DNA of 33,957 nucleotides from positions 1 through 33,957 of the forward strand of contig CALXUM010000018.1 of assembly GCA_944391685.1 (NCBI GenBank), written 5' to 3'. Position numbers and translations under genes: made by a program. Below are positions 17,172-24,025 of the stretch, one piece after another. The DNA is from an uncultured Alphaproteobacteria bacterium (GTDB lineage Bacteria; Pseudomonadota; Alphaproteobacteria; RF32; CAG-239). Under the pieces are notes generated by a model, which was not told where the DNA came from, searched no databases, and worked only from the letters and a program-made list of their open reading frames with translations. Position 1 is the first letter of the stretch. The number at the start of each line of letters is the position of its first letter.

Positions 17172-18268
17172 TGTCATATGATAATTCAGAAATAAATATT
17201 CGCAGTGGTTCGGTTATAAACAGTTCTATTAAAAATTCTTTAGAAACGAACGCAAATATAAATATTTATGACGGAGGAAAATTAAATATAGAAGACGCCT
17301 TAGTTAATTTTTATAATCAATCTAATAAAGGTTATGGAATAGGAGTAAATCAAGGAGAAATAAATATAAGTAAAAAGTCAATTATTAATATTAAAAGCAC
17401 GGGAGATGAATTTTATAGTTTGTTTTTAACTAATAGCGTACATAATAATACATTAAATATAAAAGATAGTAGTGAAATTCATATAGAGCAAAGCGGCACT
17501 AAGTCAGTCGCTTTAACAGTACGAAAGACACAAGCTGAAATTAATTATCTAAATATAGAAAAAAATTGCAAAATAAGTGTCAAAGATCATAACAATCCGG
17601 CAAATGACGGTTATTGGAAATTAGATAAAGATTGGGAAAAAGAGATAGATTCTACAGGGACTGATTTTTCAATAAATAGTTTTGCATCATTGGATGGTTT
17701 TACCTCCACCGGAGAAACGTATCAGATGTTTGATGATTTACCGGAAATAAATTTTGATACGGTTGTCTGGGACAGGCCGGAGGTATATGAAGATAGTCTG
17801 CAATATGCTTCTATCATCAGCCAATATGATTCACTAATCAAAGATGCATCATATAAGGGAGTAAACTTACTGCAAGAGCAAGATTTGAAAGTAACCTTTA
17901 ACGAGGGCAGGACGGCATGGCTTGATGTATTGGGCAAAGATGCTTCATCAGCAACCCTTGGTCTAACCACCTTAGAGTGGAATACTAAAGAAGATGTGGA
18001 AAAGGCGATAGAAGAATTAACCAACGCCATGAATCAAATCCGCTCCATGTCATCGGAGTTAGGAAGTTATTATAACATTGTTCTCACTCGTCAAGATTTT
18101 ACCGAGAACCTAATCAATGTTTTGGAAGAAGGAGCGGATAAATTAACTCTAGCCGACATGAACGAGGAATCTGCCAACATGCTGGCTCTGCAGACAAGAC
18201 AACAACTTGCAATTAATTCACTTTCACTTGCTTCACAAGCTGCTCAGGGAATTTTAAGGCTGTTTTAG
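17171..18268 (+). CDS. Beta-solenoid-like middle plus flagellin C-terminal domain (flagellin 1, second part)
   Basis: 365 residues. The first ~190 are rich in Asn, Ile, Ser and Lys with short repeating strands (INIRSGSVIN, INIYDGGKLNI, INISKKSIINI, LNIKDSSEIHI), resembling the right-handed beta-solenoids of secreted adhesins and autotransporters. From about residue 215 it becomes a typical flagellin C-terminus: YDSLIKDASYKGVNLLQ, FNEGRTAWLDVLGKDASS, and the end ALQTRQQLAINSLSLASQAAQGILRLF-like helix. That part is nearly identical in protein to flagellin 2. The middle is much more AT-rich (about 27% GC in 17221-17280). The ATG overlaps the stop of the N-terminal part but no ribosome binding site is seen, so expression would need coupling or a frameshift. 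It overlaps the leftward gene at 18265 by 4 bases. Confidence 0.75.
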   Translation: MSYDNSEINIRSGSVINSSIKNSLETNANINIYDGGKLNIEDALVNFYNQSNKGYGIGVNQGEINISKKSIINIKSTGDEFYSLFLTNSVHNNTLNIKDSSEIHIEQSGTKSVALTVRKTQAEINYLNIEKNCKISVKDHNNPANDGYWKLDKDWEKEIDSTGTDFSINSFASLDGFTSTGETYQMFDDLPEINFDTVVWDRPEVYEDSLQYASIISQYDSLIKDASYKGVNLLQEQDLKVTFNEGRTAWLDVLGKDASSATLGLTTLEWNTKEDVEKAIEELTNAMNQIRSMSSELGSYYNIVLTRQDFTENLINVLEEGADKLTLADMNEESANMLALQTRQQLAINSLSLASQAAQGILRLF

Positions 18269-18816
18269 AACATCAGAAATAAGGTTAAAAATACAAAAAT
18301 ATATATTGCTACACCGCTCCAATACATTCCGGCAACTTTGAAGTCTGCTTTTGAGGGTATGGCATTTTCAATGATAATTGTTTGCAACAAAACATATAAT
18401 ATATAATTTACAAAAGTCGGCTGCATTATCGGCAAAAAATAACGATTTAAATAAAATCCGATCGGCAGTAGCAATAACGGGGCCATGGCTGACGGAACGG
18501 CATTGTAAAAAGTAACATTTCTAAAACCGACACTTCCCATTACATAATTTCCGTCGTCGCCACGGCGGGGAAAAATCGTAAAATTGCAAGGTCTGGCATT
18601 TAAGAATAAACCAACAATAAAGTGCATCATTTCATGTAAAATGGTTCCAGGAATATTAACCAATGCACTTAACCACATTGAACGATAGGTAGTATATTTG
18701 AAACGCATTAAGATAATGACCAACAAAATTAAATAAAAGCGGTTGTCAAAAAATCCTCTTAAAAAAGATGGGCTGTTGATTATGGCTAAAAATTTATAAT
18801 AGACATCATAGAGCAT
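18265..18816 (-). CDS. Membrane protein with HExxH motif, TetR-linked
   Basis: 183 residues with about four hydrophobic segments (around 26-37, 105-125, 130-150 and 165-183). It contains GTILHEMMHFIVGLFL at about 57-72, an HExxH zinc motif within a membrane helix, followed some 30 residues later by GSVGFRN and a MAPLLLLPIG segment. The same motif order occurs in the protein at 16132-16803, suggesting the two are distant relatives in the M50-like superfamily. It starts immediately after the stop of the TetR regulator gene (TAA then ATG), so the two form an operon and TetR probably controls it. Substrate unknown. Confidence 0.6.
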   Translation of the reverse strand: MLYDVYYKFLAIINSPSFLRGFFDNRFYLILLVIILMRFKYTTYRSMWLSALVNIPGTILHEMMHFIVGLFLNARPCNFTIFPRRGDDGNYVMGSVGFRNVTFYNAVPSAMAPLLLLPIGFYLNRYFLPIMQPTFVNYILYVLLQTIIIENAIPSKADFKVAGMYWSGVAIYIFVFLTLFLMF

Positions 18817-19452
18817 TTATCTGACCCTTTTTAAAGTATTTAGTCCGGCAAGGTAGGTATTTAAAAGCAATTTACAAATATTGTTTTTATTAATCAGACT
18901 CTTTGTTGGTTGTTTTGTATTCATCAAAAATCCACTTAATGCAAATAGAGACATCTCTAAAACTTTGGCAGATAAGCGACGTTCTTCAACTCCCCAAGTA
19001 CCAAAAATGGCTTTAATTTGAGTATCGATCAAGCTTTCTATCTTTTTTATTTTTTTAGCATAGGCAAAACCAGATTTTCCTACTCCTTTACATAGATGTT
19101 CACGGTATAACAGCATCCATAAATTTTGATGATTGAGTACAAATGAGCTAAAGATGTCAACATAATTGTTTAAGTTAATAAACGGATTTTTTCCCGGTAA
19201 TACTATGGATAATTCGTCATAAATTTCATCGAGTGTTTGCATGTTTTCGGCTTGAATAAAATCATCCATGGTGGCAAACAAGTTATAAATTGTTCCGACC
19301 GAGGCTCCGGAGATATCGGATAATTTGCGGGCTGTTAAAAAATCAGGTCCTTGTTCAATCACCATTTTACGGCCGCATTTGAGCAGATTTGAACGCATTT
19401 GTTCTTTTACAAAATTTTTCAAACGCGAATTTTTATTTTCATCTGTATTCAT
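18817..19452 (-). CDS. TetR/AcrR-family transcriptional regulator
   Basis: 211 residues. The N-terminal DNA-binding domain has LTARKLSDISGASVGTIYNLF at about 39-59, the helix-turn-helix of TetR repressors. The rest is helical, without a recognisable ligand signature. The gene is immediately upstream of, and co-oriented with, the HExxH membrane protein. The 113-base region to the divergent secreted protein contains two perfect palindromes, one of which (TTGAACAGTGTTCAA) is a typical TetR-family operator shape. It probably represses itself, its partner and perhaps the divergent genes; the inducer is unknown. Confidence 0.85.
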   Translation of the reverse strand: MNTDENKNSRLKNFVKEQMRSNLLKCGRKMVIEQGPDFLTARKLSDISGASVGTIYNLFATMDDFIQAENMQTLDEIYDELSIVLPGKNPFINLNNYVDIFSSFVLNHQNLWMLLYREHLCKGVGKSGFAYAKKIKKIESLIDTQIKAIFGTWGVEERRLSAKVLEMSLFALSGFLMNTKQPTKSLINKNNICKLLLNTYLAGLNTLKRVR

Positions 19453-19490
19453 TGTTTTTTTGCAATAAGTTTATATGTTTAATAAAAAAT

Positions 19491-19535
19491 TTGTAATTAT
19501 AATATTACAATAAACGAAACTTGAACAGTGTTCAA
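19491..19535. promoter_or_regulatory. Two perfect palindromes in the TetR divergent promoter region
   Basis: Palindrome 1 (19491-19510) has arms TTGTAAT and ATTACAA around TATAAT. Palindrome 2 (19521-19535) is TTGAACAGTGTTCAA, arms of 7 around one base. The first contains a possible -10 box, so a bound repressor would block transcription. Centre to centre they are about 28 bases apart, close to three helical turns. Confidence 0.6.
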
Positions 19536-19565
19536 TTTAATTTTGCATTAATATGGGAAAATTTT

Positions 19566-20387
19566 ATGAAAAAACTTATCTTTATTGCCATTTTTTTGTT
19601 TGGTGCCAATATTGCAGTGCTTTCAGCACAAGAAAATTCTCTGTCAAGAGATCTTCTAATTGATGACAGTGTTACGATTGTTGATGAAGATGCGGCAGAA
19701 AGTGCTCAAAACAGTGCTCGTAAACTTTTACAACAACAGCCAAGATCTTTACGTAAACAAACATTTCCAGAGTTGCGGCAAAAAAGGTATACAAATCCTG
19801 ATAAGGTGGTTACTCGTGCTCAAAGTGCTCCTTTCGGATTGGTTTGGGGAGCAACAATTGCCGATACTAAAAATCAGGGAGTTGGCCTGACCCCAATTGA
19901 TGAAAAGGATTATGTAAATAGCTTTGCGGCTCAAAATCTTCCAAAGGAGATTGAGGAATTTGCCAGAGTTGATATTACTTTCGGACAAGAAGATGAACTG
20001 TGGCGTATAATAGCTTATGGTAAGTTGATCGATGATGATACCTCAGCTTCAAAAGTTTTGCGTTTGTACAAAATTTACTCTTCTTTGTTGGCTAAAAAAT
20101 ATGGTAATGTGCAAGAGTTTTTTACTCCGGCAAAAATTCAAAAAACAGTTAAAGATGAACGCGGACGTGACGCCACAATTACCGAAGAAGCTCCAATCGG
20201 GAATCCAAACTTTTTATCGCAATTGCAGAGCGGCATGGCTGAGCTTTATTCTACGTATAATAATGAAGAAGTTGGGGCTGCTTTGGCAATAAATGTTGAC
20301 GGCAACGGAAAAAGTTATATAGTCATCGATTATAAAAATTTGAAAATTATGCAAGCTCGTGAAAATGAGACTTTAGATGCACTATAA
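19566..20387 (+). CDS. Secreted protein of unknown function
   Basis: 273 residues from ATG 19566, which begins a signal peptide (MKKLIFIAIFLFGANIAVLSAQ, cleavage probably after LSA). An in-frame ATG at 19521 falls inside the operator palindrome and is not preferred. The mature part has a Gln/Arg-rich stretch (about 55-75), then APFGLVWGATIADTKNQGV and a mixed alpha/beta region with VDITFGQEDELWRIIAYGK and LLAKKYGNVQEFF. I do not recognise the family. Exported, probably periplasmic. It precedes the Mur ligase gene by 13 bases and is likely co-transcribed with it. It is divergent from the TetR gene. Confidence 0.65.
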   Translation: MKKLIFIAIFLFGANIAVLSAQENSLSRDLLIDDSVTIVDEDAAESAQNSARKLLQQQPRSLRKQTFPELRQKRYTNPDKVVTRAQSAPFGLVWGATIADTKNQGVGLTPIDEKDYVNSFAAQNLPKEIEEFARVDITFGQEDELWRIIAYGKLIDDDTSASKVLRLYKIYSSLLAKKYGNVQEFFTPAKIQKTVKDERGRDATITEEAPIGNPNFLSQLQSGMAELYSTYNNEEVGAALAINVDGNGKSYIVIDYKNLKIMQARENETLDAL

Positions 20388-20400
20388 AAAAGGATGATAA

Positions 20401-21765
20401 TTGATGAAAAAAGTAGCCTTTTGCGGAGCGTCCGGAAACGGAATAAGCCCTCTTGAGCAAATAATGATTAAAAAGGGTTGGGATGTTTACGGTTCAGATT
20501 TAAGCTTTGATGAAGGTCGAGATTGTTCTCGTAAAATTGCACTTGAAAAAGCAGGTTTAAAAATAATTCCGCAAAACGGCAGCGGCATTACTCCGGATAT
20601 GGAGTGTGTTTATGTTTCAGCTATTATAGATGAAAATAATCCTGATGTGAAAGCTGCCAGAGCTTATAATATTCCGGTAAAAAAACGTTCCGATCTTTTA
20701 GCTGAACTGTTTGAACAGTATCCTTATAATATTGCCGTAGGCGGAACCGCCGGGAAAACTACTACTACGGCCATGATTGGTTATATCTTGGATAAATTGA
20801 ATAAAAAGCCCTGTATGATTAACGGTGGTATGCTTTGTAATTATGAAACAAATGAAGGTTTGCCAAATTATATTTATAATCAAGGTGATATTTGTGTAAT
20901 TGAAGCTGATGAAAGCGATGGCTCAATTAAAAAATATAAGCCTTATGTCGGGATTATTAATAATATTTCACATGATCATACCAGTATTGAAAAATTAGTT
21001 GAGTATTTTACTAATTTTGCCTCTAACATTCGAAATACTTTGGTTGTAAATTATGATTGTGAATTGACCAGAAATATGAAATCTTCTAATCAGACTTTAA
21101 GCTTTTCAACCGAGAGCTCAAATGCTGATCTTTATGTTTCAGATATAAAAGCTATTGATAATGGAGTTGAATATAAGCTTGATGGTAAAACATTCAGACT
21201 TAACCTCATAGGACGGTTTAATGTTGCCAATGCTCTGGCGGCCATTGCTGCTTGCTCGGTTTTGGGCGTTGATAAATTTAAAGCGGCTAAAGCTTTGGAA
21301 AGTTTTAACGGAATCAAGGCTCGTCTTGAAAAGATGGGTACTGCTAATGGAGTTACCGTTTACAATGATTTTGCACATAATCCCAGCAAAATAGGTGCAT
21401 CTTTGGCGGCTTTGCGTGAATATCCCGGACGCATTATTGCTATGTATCAGCCGCACACACCGTTTTCAGCGGTTAATACCGGCGATGAGGTGGCGGAAGT
21501 GGTGGCCAAAACGCTTAATCCTGATGATATTATAATTATGCAGGAAATTTATGAACTGACAGCAAAAGATGTTGGTATATCTTCGGCTAACATAATTAAA
21601 CAGATTAAAAATAATGGGCATGAACAAGCTTTGTTTTTGCCGCATAAGGCTGATACCAAAAAGTTTGTGGCAGAAAATGTTCGTTCGGGTGATAGAATTG
21701 TGATTATGGGAGCTCATGACAACTCTTTAGCCGATTTTAGCAAAGAATTGTTGGAAATAGTTTGA
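20401..21765 (+). CDS. Mur ligase family protein (MurC/Mpl-like)
   Basis: 454 residues, close to Mpl (about 457) and shorter than MurC. N-terminal domain FCGASGNGISPLEQIMIKKG resembles the UDP-binding start of MurC/Mpl. The ATP-binding loop is GGTAGKTTTTAMI (about 114-126), followed by EADESDGS and NNISHDH. The C-terminal domain begins with ARLEKMG and VYNDFAHNPSKIGASLAAL. The last matches the Mpl-type DDFAHHPTAI, with Asn in place of the second His. Such ligases join amino acids or peptides to UDP-N-acetylmuramate, in synthesis (MurC) or recycling (Mpl). The stop is TGA, four bases from the end of the convergent flagellin 2 gene. Confidence 0.75.
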   Translation: MMKKVAFCGASGNGISPLEQIMIKKGWDVYGSDLSFDEGRDCSRKIALEKAGLKIIPQNGSGITPDMECVYVSAIIDENNPDVKAARAYNIPVKKRSDLLAELFEQYPYNIAVGGTAGKTTTTAMIGYILDKLNKKPCMINGGMLCNYETNEGLPNYIYNQGDICVIEADESDGSIKKYKPYVGIINNISHDHTSIEKLVEYFTNFASNIRNTLVVNYDCELTRNMKSSNQTLSFSTESSNADLYVSDIKAIDNGVEYKLDGKTFRLNLIGRFNVANALAAIAACSVLGVDKFKAAKALESFNGIKARLEKMGTANGVTVYNDFAHNPSKIGASLAALREYPGRIIAMYQPHTPFSAVNTGDEVAEVVAKTLNPDDIIIMQEIYELTAKDVGISSANIIKQIKNNGHEQALFLPHKADTKKFVAENVRSGDRIVIMGAHDNSLADFSKELLEIV

Positions 21766-21769
21766 TATT

Positions 21770-22558
21770 TTAGAACAACCTCAAAATACCTTGTGCTGCC
21801 TGTGAGGCAAGAGAAAGTGAATTGATTGCAAGTTGTTGGCGGGTTTGTAAGGCGAGTATATTGGCTGATTCTTCGTTCATATCGGCCAAGGTTAGTTTAT
21901 CAGCCCCTTCTTCCAATACATTGATTAGGTTTTCGGTAAAATCTTGACGAGTAAGAACTATATTATAATAACTCCCCAATTCTGATGACATTGAGCGGAT
22001 TTGATTCATCGCATTGGTTAATTCTTCAATTGATTTTTCCACGTCTTCTTTAGAATTCCACTCTAAGGTGGTTAAGCCAAGTGTAGCTGATGAGGCATCT
22101 TTACCAAATACATCAAGCCATGCCGTCCTACCCTCGTTAAAGGTTACCTTCAAATCTTGTTCCTGCAGCAAATTGACGCCTTTGTAACTACTGTCTTTGA
22201 TTAAAGTATCATACTGAGACAAAATATTCTGATACTGTTGTTCTTCTGCGGAAGGCAAAGAGCTTTCCGCCACGGCTTCTTGGATGGCGGCTAAAAATTG
22301 ATCATAAGTATAATTATCTATACCGGTGACATCCTCATTATGTTTGGCGCTGGTGTAGTGAATATAGCTAGAACTTCCATTATAAGGATCGTCGGGATTG
22401 AAGTTGCCGACCGTATTACTAGAACTAAATCTTAAATCTTTGAGGTTGACGATTTTGGCAGATTTGCCGTCCTCCGAGACCCAGGTGACAATCCCGACCG
22501 CGGTTTTGCTGCCGTCATAGTCGTCGGCTGAACCGTAGCTTAAATCCGAATACATCAC
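21770..22558 (-). CDS. Flagellin C-terminal part after an in-frame stop (flagellin 2, second part)
   Basis: 262 residues as an open frame from a GTG at 22558, but it is in frame with the N-terminal part (stop at 22697-22699) and separated by only 46 sense codons. The two are best read as one ~555-codon flagellin gene (21770-23437) broken by one TGA. The first ~50 residues (MYSDLSYGSADDYDGSKTA, GIVTWVSEDGKSAKIVNLK) resemble the segment that usually precedes DUF1566/Lcl domains. From about residue 105 it is a flagellin C-terminus nearly identical to flagellin 1. No convincing ribosome binding site precedes 22558. Confidence 0.75.
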   Translation of the reverse strand: MMYSDLSYGSADDYDGSKTAVGIVTWVSEDGKSAKIVNLKDLRFSSSNTVGNFNPDDPYNGSSSYIHYTSAKHNEDVTGIDNYTYDQFLAAIQEAVAESSLPSAEEQQYQNILSQYDTLIKDSSYKGVNLLQEQDLKVTFNEGRTAWLDVFGKDASSATLGLTTLEWNSKEDVEKSIEELTNAMNQIRSMSSELGSYYNIVLTRQDFTENLINVLEEGADKLTLADMNEESANILALQTRQQLAINSLSLASQAAQGILRLF

Positions 22559-22696
22559 ATCGCCGATTTTGGGAGCGGCTACGCCGCCACTGCTGCCGCC
22601 TGAAGCGTCAGCAGAAGAGGTTGAAGGGTTAAAGCAACTTTCTAAAAGCTGGAAACACCTGACGTAGCCGTTGTAGCTGTACTTATTGCCGTAGAC

Positions 22697-23437
22697 TCAG
22701 CCCCCACTAGACATATTGAACTCCCACGAGCTGGTATTGTAATACTCAGAAGAAGACCAATAAAATCCATTCGTTAAAGTTGCACAATCAACTCCTAAAC
22801 CTTTTAAGGTTGTGAGTGCGTCATTTATGGCTGTTTTGTTTTCACCGTTTGCTCCGGTCGTTCCATAACCGTCAGTCATATTTGCAGCATCAATGCCGTA
22901 CATTTCCATCAACTCGCCGATAGCGGGAAGGTACCATTGTCCTTGCCCAAAGTTGGCATCGTTTTTATCCACGCCCGGCGCATAAAACTGGTTGGCTGCC
23001 GTCGCTGCCAAGGCGTCGGCACCAATCTGATCCAGCATTGCTTGGGTGTTAGCTCTGCCATCAAATAAACTGGTGTTTCTGATAGAGGCATCATCACTGA
23101 TTCCGCTAGGTTGAGGAGTATATATTTCAGACATCGTTTCTAAAGCTTGTGTGGCCGCTGCCTTGGCTTGTTCCAAGAAATCGGCCGCACTCTCTAAAGC
23201 CTCAGTGGCTGCTTTGATGGTAGATACTGCCTGTCCCATACTATCAAGCAAACCATCCAAATCACTAGCCCTATTGGTTAAACTTCGGGCAGTGTAATAT
23301 GAGCTCGGATTATCGATTGCGGAATTGACTTTTTTCCCCGTTGAGAGTTTGTTTTGGGTAGAGTCAACCTGCTTGCTGATTGTCTGCAAGCTCAATAAAT
23401 TAGATCGCATACTCGCAGTAAGGCTTATTCCGCTCAT
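22697..23437 (-). CDS. Flagellin N-terminal part with lectin-like DUF1566/Lcl insert, ended by TGA (flagellin 2, first part)
   Basis: 246 residues. Residues 1-105 are a complete flagellin N-terminal domain (ISLTASMRSNLLSLQ, STGKKVNSAIDNPSSYY, EALESAADFLEQAKAAATQ). From about 125 a foreign domain begins; WYLPAIGELMEMYG at 168-181 and FYWSSSEYYNTSSWEFNMSSG at 225-245 match the DUF1566/Lcl C-terminal pattern (WxLPxxxEL ... YWSSSE), a C-type-lectin-like fold. After the TGA (22697-22699) the frame continues VYGNKYSYNGYVRCFQ, the expected end of that domain. So the stop cuts the domain itself. A good promoter lies upstream on the minus strand. The flagellin ends suggest a surface filament protein displaying a binding domain (inference). 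Confidence 0.78.
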   Translation of the reverse strand: MSGISLTASMRSNLLSLQTISKQVDSTQNKLSTGKKVNSAIDNPSSYYTARSLTNRASDLDGLLDSMGQAVSTIKAATEALESAADFLEQAKAAATQALETMSEIYTPQPSGISDDASIRNTSLFDGRANTQAMLDQIGADALAATAANQFYAPGVDKNDANFGQGQWYLPAIGELMEMYGIDAANMTDGYGTTGANGENKTAINDALTTLKGLGVDCATLTNGFYWSSSEYYNTSSWEFNMSSGG

Positions 23438-23466
23438 AACATCTCTTTAATTTTGTTCTTTGTTAT

Positions 23467-23495
23467 TTTATAAGACATTATGAGATTATGGACAA
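23467..23495 (-). promoter_or_regulatory. Promoter of flagellin 2
   Basis: On the minus strand TTGTCC (23490-23495), a 17-base spacer and TATAAA (23467-23472). The layout is the same as that of the flagellin 1 promoter (TTGTCA-17-TATACA), about 30 bases before the ATG. Confidence 0.6.
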
Positions 23496-23517
23496 TCAAA
23501 TACAAAATTTTTCAACA

Positions 23518-23542
23518 AAAAAAGCCCCTCTGAAAAGAGGGG
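23518..23542 (-). terminator. Terminator of the lipoprotein gene
   Basis: CCCCTCT (23525-23531) and AGAGGGG (23536-23542) form a perfect stem with a GAAA loop; on the minus strand a seven-T run follows. Confidence 0.9.
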
Positions 23543-23549
23543 AGAGATT

Positions 23550-23798
23550 TTAATTTTTTCTTTGTTGTTGGAGGATCAACGGCATTTCTTGTTTTTTGCC
23601 TTCAACCTCTAACTGAGGATTGATGAAAGCTGTGGATCCTTTTTCATAAAAATAAAACTCACGACGGATATTAGTCTTATCTTTTATGGACAGTTCATTC
23701 CACTCTTGTTCATTCATTCCATAAGGGTAAGTTTCTTTGGGTTGACTGGCACAGGCCGATAAAAGAGCAAGGCTTGCCAAAACAAATATTTTTTTCAT
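23550..23798 (-). CDS. Small lipoprotein
   Basis: 82 residues from ATG 23798, which has GGAGAA upstream on the minus strand; an upstream in-frame ATG (23843) would hide the signal peptide. MKKIFVLASLALLSAC is a lipoprotein signal with lipobox LSAC, so Cys16 should be lipidated. The mature part is short and polar (YPYGMNEQEWNELSIKDKTNIRREFYFYEKG) and ends with a Gln/Arg-rich tail. I do not recognise the family; similar small lipoproteins with an EWNxLSxxDKxxxR pattern are usually of unknown function. It is divergent from hppA and has its own terminator. Confidence 0.75.
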   Translation of the reverse strand: MKKIFVLASLALLSACASQPKETYPYGMNEQEWNELSIKDKTNIRREFYFYEKGSTAFINPQLEVEGKKQEMPLILQQQRKN

Positions 23799-23923
23799 TT
23801 TTATAATTCTCCGATTAATAAATATTTTTACGACAATTTCCACTAAGATAAAGAATATCAGAAAGAAAACAAGGTAGCCAGAAATATCTGTTGGTTGTCT
23901 ACAGAAATTAAATAAATTTAATT

Positions 23924-24021
23924 GAATCTTTAGAATCTCGCGTGTAAGCTTTGGGCATAACAGACAGGTGAATCGATAGATGCCTGTGAGTGTTATTATG
24001 TGTTAATCTTTTAAGGGAATC
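23924..24021. promoter_or_regulatory. hppA leader: four GAATC sites and a hairpin
   Basis: GAATC (a GANTC site) occurs at 23924, 23933, 23970 and 24017, all within 98 bases upstream of hppA. A bipartite hairpin also lies here: ATAACA (23957-23962) with TGTTAT (23991-23996) and ACAGG (23964-23968) with CCTGT (23983-23987). A weak promoter, TTGAAT (23922-23927) with 17 bases to TAAGCT, is possible. Confidence 0.4.
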
Positions 24022-24025
24022 TAAT

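Noticed and set aside
22697..22699. UGA read as tryptophan (genetic code 4) to explain the in-frame TGA in flagellin 2
   Set aside because: TGA is the natural stop of rplD (3028-3030) and of the Mur ligase gene (21763-21765), and all other genes use TGG for Trp. The standard code fits better.
16926..23437. A diversity-generating retroelement in the window
   Set aside because: No reverse transcriptase gene and no template repeat were found; only a candidate target-like domain is present, so it is listed as a hypothesis only.
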